Source of the DNA: an uncultured Propionimicrobium sp.
Lineage (GTDB): Bacteria; Actinomycetota; Actinomycetes; Propionibacteriales; Propionibacteriaceae
Length of the DNA stretch: 64,000 nt
Assembly (NCBI GenBank): GCA_946221385.1
Contig: CAMIGX010000004.1
Span: 1 to 64,000 of the forward strand
Direction of reading: 5' to 3'
The notes below the pieces were generated by a model that worked only from the letters and a program-made list of their open reading frames with translations, ran no database searches and was not told where the DNA came from. Made by a program: the position numbers and the translations under genes. Of this stretch, positions 51,577-60,844 are shown piece by piece (position 1 is the stretch's first letter; each line of letters begins with the position of its first letter).

Positions 51577-52215
51577 TCAATAGGAGGCGACGGCAGAAAC
51601 CGCAGCTGCGACCAGCGAGCTGATTTCACCGAACTCGCCAGCATCCAGTTTGGCTGCTGGCACCATCCACGAGCCACCGACTGCAGAAACACAGGGTAGC
51701 GAGAGAAACTCGGCCACATTGTCTGCTGTGACACCGCCGGTCGGCACGAAGCTCATCCCTACGAACGGCGCAGCCAGTGCTTTGATTGCGGCCGCGCCGC
51801 CGTAGCTGCTTGCTGGGAAGAATTTGACTGCCTCGAGCCCTAATGCCTTAGCAGCCATGATTTCGGACGGCGTCACCGCTCCAGGCAACACGGCTACGCC
51901 AAGCTCGAGTGCCCGCTCGACCACAGTTTCAAGCAAGCCCGGCGAAACGATGAAACGTGCTCCACAGTCCACGGCTTGGTTCACCTGCTCGGGAGTGACG
52001 ACGGTGCCCGCGCCGACCAGCAGCTCGTCGCGCCTGGACATTCTCGCGATGACTTCTGGGGCTGCAGCGGTTCGAAAAGTCACCTCCGCGATCGGAAGAC
52101 CGCCAGTCACCAGCGACTCGGCAAGCCCATCGCTTTGTCGAGCGTCATTTACCACCACTACGGGAACGATCTTGTGTTTGGTGATTTCGGAGAGCATCAG
52201 CGGCGCAGCTGCCAT
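51577..52215 (-). CDS. eda: KDPG aldolase
   Basis: 212 residues. Schiff-base lysine in EAVKFFPASSYGG, glutamate in GLPIAEVTFRT, and the phosphate motif VPTGGVTADN. Cleaves KDPG to pyruvate and glyceraldehyde-3-phosphate. A perfect CAGGAGGA site precedes it. The kdgK gene follows by 33 nt. Confidence 0.93.
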   Translation of the reverse strand: MAAAPLMLSEITKHKIVPVVVVNDARQSDGLAESLVTGGLPIAEVTFRTAAAPEVIARMSRRDELLVGAGTVVTPEQVNQAVDCGARFIVSPGLLETVVERALELGVAVLPGAVTPSEIMAAKALGLEAVKFFPASSYGGAAAIKALAAPFVGMSFVPTGGVTADNVAEFLSLPCVSAVGGSWMVPAAKLDAGEFGEISSLVAAAVSAVASY

Positions 52216-52255
52216 GGTTCAATCCTCCTGCTGTGTCTAGAGATGATGAGACGAA

Positions 52256-52675
52256 CTACCAGTCGTGAACGGTGCCGTCTACGAGCCTGTTAACAGGGAG
52301 ATAGGCCGGCGAATACGTGTGGGCAGCTGCTGCCTCCAGGTCGAGTTCCACGCCAAGGCCTGGGGTGTCCCCGGGATGCAGGTAGCCGTCGGTGACTGTG
52401 TAGCTGGTCTTGAAGACGCTGAGGGTCTGCGCCGAGTGCGGCATGAACTCTTGAATTCCGAAGTTGTGGCTGGCTAGACCGACATGCAAGTTGGCCGCCA
52501 TACCCACCGGTGAGACATCGGTTGGGCCATGGAAACCAGAACGGATGCCGTAGATTCCGGCGAAATTCATGATCTGTCGAAACCCCCTGACGCCACCCGC
52601 GTGGGTGGCTGATGAGCGCACGAAATCTATCAATCGCTCTGTAATGAGCGTCGCGTCGGCTCGGTCGTGTGTCAA
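52256..52675 (-). pseudogene. Truncated mannonate dehydratase (RspA/ManD family)
   Basis: The 139-residue frame covers only the last third of a roughly 400-residue enolase-superfamily protein. It contains LIDFVRSSATHAGGVRGFRQI, GFHGPTDVSPVGMAANLHVG and YLHPGDTPGLGVELD, family C-terminal motifs. The N-terminal capping domain and the metal-binding residues are gone. The frame begins at a poor TTG just before the homology starts. It lies before eda and kdgK, so it is a decayed first step of a hexuronate route. Transcription may still pass through it to eda. Confidence 0.85.
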
Positions 52676-53028
52676 GATTGGTGCGATCGACCTGCGGCAG
52701 GAGCGCTGTCGGTCATCTTTGGCCAGCGGTTTCGTTCAGCAAAACGACTATTTCGGTTCTTAGTACAGAATCGTAGAACGTGGCAGGCAGTGTCAAGGAA
52801 CTGCGCCGTTAAATAAGCTCGGCAGCGTCAAGAGGTTTGCAGTTTTGGGCATCTTCCCAAGGCGTGATCGGTTGTCTGCAGGCTCACATTCTGCTCGATT
52901 GGGCTGCCTGAGCCAGGTTGATACGGACTTAGCCGCAGCATTTGCTAGGTCGGGAAACCGTCGGCTAAAGTAGGTCGACGTTGCGCAGCGTTCGGGAGGC
53001 CACACTCGGCCCTCCGCGTAGCTCGGAC
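52676..53028. other. Intergenic region before the KDG genes
   Basis: No gene seen. GTTCT (52756-52760) and AGAAC (52775-52779) form an inverted repeat that contains TAC-AGAATC-GTA; on the minus strand TACGAT there could be a -10. This looks like the promoter and operator of the KDG unit, now close to a gene that lost its 5' part. Confidence 0.4.
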
Positions 53029-53100
53029 TGGGGTATGGGGTAATTGGCAGCCCGCCGGATTCTGGTTCCGTCAGTCCAGGTTCGAGTCCTGGTACCCCAA
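53029..53100 (+). tRNA. tRNA-Gln (CTG)
   Basis: 72 nt. Acceptor TGGGGTA pairs with TACCCCA, the T arm GGTTCGAGTCC is intact, and the anticodon loop TTCTGGT gives CTG. CCA is not encoded. Confidence 0.93.
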
Positions 53101-53179
53101 CGCAAGGCAGGGAATTTTAAAAGAATTCCGTCCTCCCAATTGAATACTGATTCAGAATTGACGATCTTCTCGTCGATCT

Positions 53180-53252
53180 GGCCCCGTAGTGCAGCGGCCT
53201 AGCACGCGGCCCTCTCAAGGCTGAAACGGCGGTTCGAATCCGCTCGGGGCTA
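53180..53252 (+). tRNA. tRNA-Glu (CTC)
   Basis: 73 nt. Acceptor GGCCCCG with CGGGGCT, anticodon loop CTCTCAA (anticodon CTC), T arm GGTTCGAATCC. The Gln-Glu tRNA pair also lies beside gltX in mycobacteria. Confidence 0.93.
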
Positions 53253-53491
53253 CTCAATGACTCGGCTGTCAATGACGCAGCTATTACTCAAGCAATTGAG
53301 ATGAGTTATCTGCTCGGTATTTATCTGCTCTGCCAAATTGGAGCGAATAGAAATTGCAGATCGTTATGGCGCTAGTAGCAGGCAGTGCAGACCTGGGTCT
53401 TCAATTATTGCGTCAGCTTGTTTGAACCAATTCATTGGCAATATCTTTCATAACGGAATTCTCGTCAATGGGCTCGGGGGAGGCCAAGCGG

Positions 53492-54640
53492 GTGAAAGAA
53501 CGAAGCTACGTGTTCGCACGGCGGGTGCTCGTCCTGACGCTGAGCGCAGCGCTGCTATCGCTGGCGCTAATTGCCGGACGCTTCATGTCCCGCGGCGACG
53601 CAGCCGCGATTGGTTACTCGATGATCGATCCGACGATGGCGGTGCCGATCCGTAACCCGCAACCCGAGCTAGATCAAACATGGCCAACGCAGACGAGCAG
53701 CGCCTCGGCTCAAGCGAGTGCTACCTCGCCCAGCGAGAGCCCGTCCGCCACCCCGTCGGAGATGTCGGTTCCCCCGATCCCGATTTATCAAGGTCAGCCA
53801 GACAACGGCAATTGGCTTTGGCCAGCGCAGTCCAGCGTCATCACCTCTCCATTCGGCTTTCGTTCTGATCCTTTTACCAGTGCGAAATCCTTCCACTCTG
53901 GTTTGGATATCGGCGCTGGCTGTGGGGCTGAGATTTGGTCCGCGCGCTCTGGTGTCGTGACATTCGCGGGCGTCGCCGGCGGTTACGGCAATCGCGTGGT
54001 CATCGACCATGGCAATGGCGTCACCAGTGCATATGCCCACCTCATGGCGATTCACGTCAAGGTTGGCGATCAAGTTCAGCAACGTCAGACGATTGGCCAA
54101 TCTGGTACCACCGGACGTAGCACCGGCTGCCATCTGCATTTCGAGATCATCGTCGGCGGCGCATTCGCTGATCCGCTGCCCTTTCTGGGTGGTCCGTCCA
54201 GCGCAAGCCTGCTGCCGCCATTAACGAGTTCTTCGGGGACGCCGAAGCCCGGCAATCCCGCGGCGGCACCGACATATTGCGCGGTCGAGGTGAGCGCCGA
54301 CGCTGCGGCTAGCTCGGGTGGTTCGGTGCCCGTCGGAGATGCAGCCAATTGCATTCCGATGCCCATCCCCGTCATCACGCCGCAACCTGCAGAATCCTCA
54401 GCAGCCGATTCGAGCTCATCCAGTGCGCTCGAAAGTCCAGCCGCGACCAATATCGTAGATGCGCCCGATGCGGCGGCTACCAGTCAGGACGCTCCCGCGC
54501 CGGCTCCGCAGGCCACTGGCGAGCCTGCGTCAAATCAAGAGCAACCGACGGCCGCAGCGTCTTCGACTGTTGCCAAGACTCCGACTCCCACGCCCACGCC
54601 GACGCCTAGTCTGACGCCGACGCCCACACCGACGCTGTGA
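53492..54640 (+). CDS. M23-family (LytM-like) peptidase, membrane-anchored
   Basis: 382 residues from the GTG at 53492, which has GGGGGAGG 8 nt upstream; upstream ATG (53468) and TTG (53435) lack sites. One N-terminal membrane helix (VLVLTLSAALLSLALIAGRF). The peptidase domain has H and D in FHSGLDIGAG and HLHFE, the zinc ligands, so it can be active on peptidoglycan cross-bridges. A long Ser/Ala/Pro tail ends in a TPTPTPTPTPSLTPTPTPTL stretch, probably a wall-spanning or glycosylated region. Confidence 0.87.
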   Translation: MKERSYVFARRVLVLTLSAALLSLALIAGRFMSRGDAAAIGYSMIDPTMAVPIRNPQPELDQTWPTQTSSASAQASATSPSESPSATPSEMSVPPIPIYQGQPDNGNWLWPAQSSVITSPFGFRSDPFTSAKSFHSGLDIGAGCGAEIWSARSGVVTFAGVAGGYGNRVVIDHGNGVTSAYAHLMAIHVKVGDQVQQRQTIGQSGTTGRSTGCHLHFEIIVGGAFADPLPFLGGPSSASLLPPLTSSSGTPKPGNPAAAPTYCAVEVSADAAASSGGSVPVGDAANCIPMPIPVITPQPAESSAADSSSSSALESPAATNIVDAPDAAATSQDAPAPAPQATGEPASNQEQPTAAASSTVAKTPTPTPTPTPSLTPTPTPTL

Positions 54641-54653
54641 ATTAGATCAATGC

Positions 54654-55403
54654 TCACGCCTCAGCTCGACGGAGCACCTCGCTTAGGTGATCAGCAGCCG
54701 CGATGACCGAGGGCGCGTGCAGCCGACCAGGTTGCCGCGTCAAGCGCTCAATCGGCCCTGAGACCGAAACCGCGGCGGCTACTTTTCCGTCCAGGCCGAG
54801 CACGGGGGCGCTGACCGAAGCCACCCCAGCTTCTCGCTCGGCGACCGATTGGGCCCAACCGCGACGGCGCACATTGGCTAAGGCGACGCTAGTGAAATTG
54901 GCATTCGCCAACTCAGCCTGGATCATCTCGGGATCTTCCCAAGCCAGCAGGACCTGGGCGGCCGAGCCGGCTTGCAGCGTCAAAGTGCTACCCAGCGGCA
55001 CCGAATCGCGCAGTCCGCTAGGACGATCGGCGACGGCGACGCAGACCCGCATGTCGCCTTGACGACGAAATAGCTGAGCCGATTCCCCGGTGATGTCACG
55101 CAAACGCATTAAGACCGGACCGGCCTTGGTAATCAATGGATCCTCGCCGCCAGCGGCAGCCAATTCGCCCAACCTGGGTCCCAGAATGAAACGGCCCTGC
55201 AAGTCCCGAGCGACGAAACCATGATGCTCCAGGGCGACCGCCAGCCGATGTGCCGTCGGACGGGCTAGACCAGTGTGTTGGACCAGGCCGGCCAGTGTGG
55301 CGGGACCGTGGGAGAGTGCATTGAGCACCGTCGCGGCCTTGTCTAGAACGCCGACTCCGGAGGAACTTTCGGCTTCGGCTGGCTGCTGCATGGCGTGAGT
55401 CAT
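54654..55403 (-). CDS. IclR-family regulator, NdgR/LtbR-like
   Basis: 249 residues. Start at the ATG at 55403 because a TAGATT box lies 7 nt upstream and no ribosome-binding site exists. N-terminal winged helix (ATVLNALSHGPATLAGLVQHTGLARPTAHRLAVAL, in pieces), IclR effector domain at about 80-245. Divergent from leuC, as for LtbR in Corynebacterium and NdgR in Streptomyces, which control leuCD and amino acid genes. Confidence 0.9.
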   Translation of the reverse strand: MTHAMQQPAEAESSSGVGVLDKAATVLNALSHGPATLAGLVQHTGLARPTAHRLAVALEHHGFVARDLQGRFILGPRLGELAAAGGEDPLITKAGPVLMRLRDITGESAQLFRRQGDMRVCVAVADRPSGLRDSVPLGSTLTLQAGSAAQVLLAWEDPEMIQAELANANFTSVALANVRRRGWAQSVAEREAGVASVSAPVLGLDGKVAAAVSVSGPIERLTRQPGRLHAPSVIAAADHLSEVLRRAEA

Positions 55404-55410
55404 GGGGGAG

Positions 55411-55416
55411 AATCTA
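55411..55416 (-). promoter_or_regulatory. -10 box of the IclR gene
   Basis: On the minus strand TAGATT lies 7 nt before the ATG at 55403. Confidence 0.6.
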
Positions 55417-55437
55417 GCACGTCTGAATCCCAAATTA

Positions 55438-55454
55438 TGAGACTATCTGTCTCA
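55438..55454. promoter_or_regulatory. Dyad operator between IclR gene and leuC
   Basis: TGAGACTATCTGTCTCA has 6-base arms (TGAGAC/GTCTCA) around 5 bases. It is 29 nt before the leuC ATG and 35 nt before the regulator ATG, so binding could block both promoters. Confidence 0.7.
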
Positions 55455-55482
55455 AGATAAAAGACAATGATTCGATAGCGAT

Positions 55483-56976
55483 ATGCCGGATTCAGCACAT
55501 ACCAGCGTTAACGGATCTGTGTCCCCGACGGCGACAGTCAATGATGACGCTACGTCGCGAGTCGTCGAGCCCTTGGTTGGTCCTTTGACGCTATCTGAAA
55601 AAGTCTGGCGCGACCACGTCGTGCGACACGTGGACGGCGAACCCGATCTGCTGTACATCGACCTGCACCTCTGTCACGAAGTGACCAGCCCACAGGCTTT
55701 CGAAGGGCTGCGGTTGGCTGGGCGCAAGGTCCGTCGTCCGGATCTGACGCAGGCGACCGAAGACCACAACACCCCCACGCTGAATATCACCGCGCCGATC
55801 GCTGATCCGATCAGCCGCGCGCAAATTGAAGCGCTGCGTCAAAACACCGCAGACTTCGGCGTCCCGCTGTTCCCGTTGGGCAATGACAACCAGGGTGTGG
55901 TGCACATCATCGGCCCACAACTTGGTCTGACGCAGCCGGGCATGACTATCGTCTGCGGCGATTCGCACACTTCGACCCATGGCGCATTCGGGGCGCTCGC
56001 CTTCGGCATCGGCACCTCCGAAGTCGAGCACGTCATGGCCACCCAGACCCTGCCGCAGCGCATGCCAAAGAAGATGGCCGTCAACATCGAAGGCACCATC
56101 CCTGTTGACGTCACCGCCAAAGACATCGTCTTGACGCTGATCTCCAAGGTCGGCACTGGTGGCGGCGCAGGATATATCGCCGAGTATCGGGGCAGCGCGA
56201 TCCGTCAGCTTTCGATGGAAGGCCGCATGACGATCTGCAATATGTCGGTCGAATGGGGCGCAAAAGCGGGCATGATCGCGCCGGACGAAAAGACTTTCGA
56301 ATATCTCAAGGGTCGTCCGCATGCGCCGCAGGGAGCTGCCTGGGACGAGGCAGAAGCCTATTGGCGCACGCTGCATTCCGATCCCGGCGCGGTATTCGAC
56401 CACGAGGTATTCATTGACGCCGACGAGCTGGCCCCGTTCGTCACCTGGGGAACCAACCCGGGCCAAGGAGTGCCGTTGAATGCGGCGGTGCCAGATCCGT
56501 CAGATTTCGCAGACGAAGCTGCTCGCAGCGCGGCCCAGCGGGCTTTGGAATATATGGATCTAAAAGCCGGTACCCAGATGCGCGACATCGCCATCGACAC
56601 GGTCTTCTTGGGTTCATGCACTAACGGCCGGATTGAAGATCTTCGGGCGGCTGCCGAAATCCTGCGCGGCAAGCGGATCAAGGACGGTATGCGGATGCTC
56701 GTGGTGCCCGGTTCGGCTGGGGTGCGCATTCAAGCCCAACATGAGGGCCTCGATGAGGTCTTCAAGGCAGCAGGCGCCGAATGGCGAGCAGCTGGCTGCT
56801 CGATGTGTTTGGGCATGAATCCCGACCAGTTGACGCCCGGGGAACGGTGCGCGTCGACTAGTAACCGTAACTTCGAAGGGCGGCAGGGCAAGGGAGGGCG
56901 CACCCACTTGGTCAGCCCAGCGGTCGCTGCTGCTACCGCATTGACCGGCCGGCTGGCTTCGCCGGCAGATTTGTGA
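55483..56976 (+). CDS. leuC: 3-isopropylmalate dehydratase large subunit
   Basis: 497 residues. The family core begins at LTLSEKVWRDHVV near residue 32; the first ~30 residues are extra and polar. The [4Fe-4S] ligands are in GSCTNGRIEDL and CSMCLGMNPD. Isomerises isopropylmalate with LeuD, 7 nt downstream. No clear ribosome-binding site precedes the ATG. Confidence 0.95.
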   Translation: MPDSAHTSVNGSVSPTATVNDDATSRVVEPLVGPLTLSEKVWRDHVVRHVDGEPDLLYIDLHLCHEVTSPQAFEGLRLAGRKVRRPDLTQATEDHNTPTLNITAPIADPISRAQIEALRQNTADFGVPLFPLGNDNQGVVHIIGPQLGLTQPGMTIVCGDSHTSTHGAFGALAFGIGTSEVEHVMATQTLPQRMPKKMAVNIEGTIPVDVTAKDIVLTLISKVGTGGGAGYIAEYRGSAIRQLSMEGRMTICNMSVEWGAKAGMIAPDEKTFEYLKGRPHAPQGAAWDEAEAYWRTLHSDPGAVFDHEVFIDADELAPFVTWGTNPGQGVPLNAAVPDPSDFADEAARSAAQRALEYMDLKAGTQMRDIAIDTVFLGSCTNGRIEDLRAAAEILRGKRIKDGMRMLVVPGSAGVRIQAQHEGLDEVFKAAGAEWRAAGCSMCLGMNPDQLTPGERCASTSNRNFEGRQGKGGRTHLVSPAVAAATALTGRLASPADL

Positions 56977-56983
56977 GGACGTC

Positions 56984-57583
56984 ATGGAAAAGTTCACTTC
57001 CCACACGGGCATTGCCGTCCCGCTGCGACGCAGCAATGTCGACACCGACCAGATCATTCCTGCGGTCTATTTGAAGCGCATCACCCGTACTGGTTTCGAG
57101 GATGGCCTATTTGCTGGATGGCGGCGCGAGCCTGATTTCGTGCTCAATCAGCCCGCCTATCGGGACGGTTCAATCCTGCTGGTGGGCCCCGACTTTGGTA
57201 CCGGCAGCTCGCGCGAGCATGCCGTGTGGGCCTTGCAAAATTACGGTTTCAAGGCTGTGGTGGGCACCCGCTTCGGCGATATCTTCCGTAACAACTCCGG
57301 CAAGGCGGGCTTGCTGGTGGCCAGCGTCGACGAAGCCACCAGCGAAGCGCTGTTCCAAATCGCCGAGGCCTCGCCTGGCTGCGAAATCTCGATCGATCTC
57401 CCCAGTCAGACGATCACTGCCGAGGGGCAACGGTTCTACTTTGACATCGACGACTACACCAAGCATCGCCTGCTCGAAGGGCTAGACGACATCGCCTCCA
57501 CGCTGCAGCATGAGGACGAAATCGCTGCCTTCGAAGCGCGTCGTCCAAGCTGGAAGCCGACCACGCTGCCGCAACGCGTCTGA
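56984..57583 (+). CDS. leuD: 3-isopropylmalate dehydratase small subunit
   Basis: 199 residues. Swivel domain with RSNVDTDQIIPAVYLKR, GSSREHAVWALQNYGF and IFRNNSGKAGLL. It completes the LeuCD heterodimer. Starts 7 nt after leuC. Confidence 0.95.
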   Translation: MEKFTSHTGIAVPLRRSNVDTDQIIPAVYLKRITRTGFEDGLFAGWRREPDFVLNQPAYRDGSILLVGPDFGTGSSREHAVWALQNYGFKAVVGTRFGDIFRNNSGKAGLLVASVDEATSEALFQIAEASPGCEISIDLPSQTITAEGQRFYFDIDDYTKHRLLEGLDDIASTLQHEDEIAAFEARRPSWKPTTLPQRV

Positions 57584-57659
57584 GTGTCTTCGGTCGACGT
57601 TGCACGGTTCGGCTAGGTGGACACGAGATCGCGTCGTGTGCTGTGTAGATGAGGACCGC

Positions 57660-57665
57660 TAAGGT
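57660..57665 (+). promoter_or_regulatory. -10 box of the acyltransferase gene
   Basis: TAAGGT lies 7 nt before the ATG at 57673, which supports that start over the ATG at 57649. Confidence 0.55.
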
Positions 57666-57672
57666 TAGGACT

Positions 57673-58572
57673 ATGAATCGCCCCGCGGCGCAACGAAGGG
57701 ACCGTAAAAAGTCCGTTATGCGCGCTCCTGGCCAGCTAGGCAAGCTGAATCCATATCCCACGAATTGGTTTTACGCGTTGGGGGCGCCTGCTGTGCGGCG
57801 AATCTTCAACCGGCTGTTCGACATGCAGCTGCGGGGCGCTGTGCACCTGCCTAAACGCGGCCCGGTCATCGTGACGCCAAATCACATCAGCTCGCTGGAC
57901 CCGATCGTCATGATCGTCGCGATCGCATACGCCGGCAGGTGGCCGCACGTGTTGTCGCGGGCTAATCTGTTCGACTCCAAACTGATCGGACCGCTGATGC
58001 GGCTCACCGAACAGATTCCGGTCTATCGTGGCGCCGACAATGCATCGGACGCGCTGGTCGCAGCCGAAGCAGCCTTGCGAGCCGGCGAGGTGATCTTGAT
58101 GTATCCCGAAGGCACGATCACCTTTGACGAACTCGAATGGCCGATGACGATCCATAGCGGCGCGGCACGACTGGCCCTGACCACTGGCGCGCCAGTCATT
58201 CCGGTCGGCCAGTGGGGTGCGAATTTCATTTTTCCGCCGCGCAGACGTCGTCGTCCAAAGCTGCGGGGGCAACACCTCGAGGTCTGTTTTGGTCCCGAGG
58301 TTGATCTAGGCGACCTGCATGGCAAACAAGACGATCGACAAGCCGTGCATGATGCTTCGATACGGATCTTGAGTGCGATCACCGATTTGGTTGAAGATGT
58401 CCGCGGCCAGCGGGCCCCCGATGCCGTGTGGGACCGCAAACTGCAACGTCGAGTAGCTATGGCTGCGGCGCAATTAGGCAGTGCTGAACGCGTCAATACC
58501 GAGGGCCAATTGGCCGAGGCCGGCGATCCGGTCGAGCAGACCGATCACGGCACAATCGATCAGGCGAATTAA
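57673..58572 (+). CDS. 1-acyl-sn-glycerol-3-phosphate acyltransferase-like (PlsC)
   Basis: 299 residues from the ATG at 57673. PlsC motifs: HISSLD (H-x4-D, residues 71-76) and MYPEGTIT with the acyl-phosphate Glu. No signal peptide. Makes phosphatidic acid, or a related acyl transfer. Flanked by leuD and ddl. Confidence 0.88.
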   Translation: MNRPAAQRRDRKKSVMRAPGQLGKLNPYPTNWFYALGAPAVRRIFNRLFDMQLRGAVHLPKRGPVIVTPNHISSLDPIVMIVAIAYAGRWPHVLSRANLFDSKLIGPLMRLTEQIPVYRGADNASDALVAAEAALRAGEVILMYPEGTITFDELEWPMTIHSGAARLALTTGAPVIPVGQWGANFIFPPRRRRRPKLRGQHLEVCFGPEVDLGDLHGKQDDRQAVHDASIRILSAITDLVEDVRGQRAPDAVWDRKLQRRVAMAAAQLGSAERVNTEGQLAEAGDPVEQTDHGTIDQAN

Positions 58573-58619
58573 TCACTGCAGCAGGCGATTAAATCGCGGG
58601 CTAATCAGGAGGAGGAGTC

Positions 58620-59747
58620 GTGAGCGAGCAGCGTAGCGTCGCATTGATCTTCGGCGGCCAAAGTCCAGAGCATGCGATTTCGTGCTTGACGGCTGCCAGC
58701 GTCGTCAAGGCCATCGATCAATCGCGCTATCAGGTGCACGGTGTGGCCATCGACGCCGACGGCGGCTGGCATCGTATCGACTTGGACCAGATCGCCAAGC
58801 TCGCCAAGGTCGAACGGCAGCTGCCGCAGGTGCCTTCGGGGCTACCCGCAGCCACTTTGTTGCGCACCGCGCACGGCGTCCAATTGGTCAGCATCGTCGA
58901 CGGTCAACTCGCTGATCCGCTTGACGTGGACGTAGCACTGTCGCTCTTGCATGGGTCATATGGCGAAGACGGCACGATCCAAGGACTGTTCGAGATGCTC
59001 GGTTTGCGCTATGTCGGGTCTTCGGTGGCCGCCTCGGCGATCGGAATGGACAAGCAGTTCATGAAGCAAGCCTGCGCCGCAGCAGGGCTGCCAGTCGGGC
59101 CATATGCGGTGGTCACCGACGCTGATTGGCAGCAAGACGCTGCCAGCGCCTGCGCGCGCGTGGCCGAGCAGTTGCGCTTCCCGCTGTTCGTCAAACCTGC
59201 TCGGGCAGGATCTTCGATCGGTATCAGCCGAGTCACCGATCCCAGCCAGTTACGAACGGCGATCGAAGCTGCACGCGAACACGATTCTAAGGTCGTCATC
59301 GAGCAGGGATTCAGCGATTTTCGTGAGATCGAGTGCGCGGTCCTCGGCGGTCCGGACGGTCAGCCGCGCACCTCTTTGCCCGGTGAAATCGTGGTCAACA
59401 CTGACGATCATTTCTACAATTTCGAGACGAAATATCTGCCCGAAAATCAAGTCGAGCTGCAGGTGCCAGCGAAGTTGGCTGAGGAGATCATTCAGCAGGT
59501 GCAAAAGCTAGCTGCCGAAGTCTTCAAAGCGGTCGGCGCCGAGGGGCTGTCTCGAGTCGACTTCTTCGTCTTTGAAAATGCCAGCGACGGGCCGCAGGTC
59601 ATCGTCAACGAGATCAATACCATGCCAGGCTTCACGCCACTATCGATGTTCCCCTCGATGTGGCAGGCCACAGGGATCGCATATCCGGATCTGATCAGCG
59701 ATCTGATCGAGCAGGCATTGGCTCGTCCGCTGAGCGTCAATCGCTGA
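58620..59747 (+). CDS. ddl: D-alanine--D-alanine ligase
   Basis: 375 residues, GTG start after AGGAGGAGGAG. ATP-grasp enzyme: N-terminal VALIFGGQSPEHAISCLTA, the HGSYGEDGTIQG motif, KPARAGSSIGI, and the Mg-binding VNEINTMPGFTPLSMFP. It makes the terminal dipeptide of peptidoglycan. Confidence 0.96.
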   Translation: MSEQRSVALIFGGQSPEHAISCLTAASVVKAIDQSRYQVHGVAIDADGGWHRIDLDQIAKLAKVERQLPQVPSGLPAATLLRTAHGVQLVSIVDGQLADPLDVDVALSLLHGSYGEDGTIQGLFEMLGLRYVGSSVAASAIGMDKQFMKQACAAAGLPVGPYAVVTDADWQQDAASACARVAEQLRFPLFVKPARAGSSIGISRVTDPSQLRTAIEAAREHDSKVVIEQGFSDFREIECAVLGGPDGQPRTSLPGEIVVNTDDHFYNFETKYLPENQVELQVPAKLAEEIIQQVQKLAAEVFKAVGAEGLSRVDFFVFENASDGPQVIVNEINTMPGFTPLSMFPSMWQATGIAYPDLISDLIEQALARPLSVNR

Positions 59748-59771
59748 TCGACGATAGGTGGTGGGGGAGTC

Positions 59772-60737
59772 ATGAACGCACAGGTCCACAGCGTCGGTGA
59801 GGTCGACGAATTCGATCTGATCGCCCAGATCACGCGCAATGTGCAGCTTTCGCCCGCGATTTCGATCGGACCAGGTGATGACGCCGCAGGCTATCTGATC
59901 AACGGATCAGCGCTGACTAGCACCGACCTTTTGGTTGAAGGCGTGCACTTTCGCCGTGACTGGTGCAGTGGCGAGGATGTTGGACGTAAAGCTGTCGCCG
60001 TCAATGTCGCCGATCTTGAGGCGATGGGGGCGAGCCCGGTCGCGATGGTAGTCGGCTTGGCGATGCCGGCCGATCTGGAGCTGACATGGTTACGGGAATT
60101 CAACACCGGGCTGCTCGATGAGGCTGGTCTGGCTGGCATTTCGCTGGTCGGTGGCGACCTGACACGTGCGCCGCAGATCGTGGTCTCGGTGACCGTAACG
60201 GGGCAAAGTGACGCGGTAGCGCCAGTCTTACGTAGCGGAGCACGTCCGGGCGAGGTCATCGCGGTTCGCGGTCAACTGGGTTGGTCAGCGGCGGGCTTGG
60301 CGACCTTGGCCCGGGGTTTTCGCTCGCCGCGCGCGGCGGTAGAGGCATATCGGCATCCCAAAGTTCCCTATGGTGCAGGTCGACAGGCCGCGCTCGCCGG
60401 TGCTACCGCGATGCTGGATGTCTCCGACGGTTTGCTATCAGATCTGAGTCATCTAGCCCATGACAGCGGCGTGTGCATGGCAGTGGATAGCGCGCGCTTG
60501 ACCGTCGACGAACCCGTCGCCACCGTCGCTGCGGCCTTGAACAAGGATCCCTTGGAATTCATCCTTGCCGGTGGCGAAGATCATGCCCTCGCCGCGACTT
60601 TCCCCGTCGGTTCGGTGCCCGAAGATTGGGACGTCATCGGCGTCGTGCAGGCTCGCGATGACCATAGTGACGACTACATCCTGGTTGACGGATCACCCTG
60701 GCAAGGTTCTACCGGCTGGCGGCATTTCGGCAAGTAA
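59772..60737 (+). CDS. thiL: Thiamine-monophosphate kinase
   Basis: 321 residues. The PurM/ThiL fold with ISIGPGDDAAGYL at about 37-49, STDLLVEGVHFRRDW, VNVADLEAMGA and MLDVSDGLLSDL. Phosphorylates thiamine monophosphate to thiamine pyrophosphate. GGGGGAG site. Next to ddl as in Mycobacterium. Confidence 0.94.
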   Translation: MNAQVHSVGEVDEFDLIAQITRNVQLSPAISIGPGDDAAGYLINGSALTSTDLLVEGVHFRRDWCSGEDVGRKAVAVNVADLEAMGASPVAMVVGLAMPADLELTWLREFNTGLLDEAGLAGISLVGGDLTRAPQIVVSVTVTGQSDAVAPVLRSGARPGEVIAVRGQLGWSAAGLATLARGFRSPRAAVEAYRHPKVPYGAGRQAALAGATAMLDVSDGLLSDLSHLAHDSGVCMAVDSARLTVDEPVATVAAALNKDPLEFILAGGEDHALAATFPVGSVPEDWDVIGVVQARDDHSDDYILVDGSPWQGSTGWRHFGK

Positions 60738-60831
60738 CGAACTGATCAGCAGCGGCTGGCGTCCGGCGGCGGGGCGCTAACGATTCGGGGATCCTCCGGC
60801 GTGGAAACCGAGTTAAGCACGCATGGCAGGT

Positions 60832-60837
60832 TAGCGT
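60832..60837 (+). promoter_or_regulatory. -10 box of leaderless ftsK
   Basis: TAGCGT lies 7 nt before the ATG at 60845. Confidence 0.6.
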
Positions 60838-60844
60838 TTTCGGC

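Noticed and set aside
54580..54637. Short tandem repeat near the end of the M23 gene as a possible minisatellite or CRISPR-like array
   Set aside because: It simply encodes the Thr-Pro tail, with no spacers; no CRISPR repeats were seen anywhere in the window.
55591..56466. 291-codon minus-strand frame inside leuC
   Set aside because: Antisense shadow of conserved aconitase-family coding; no domain seen.
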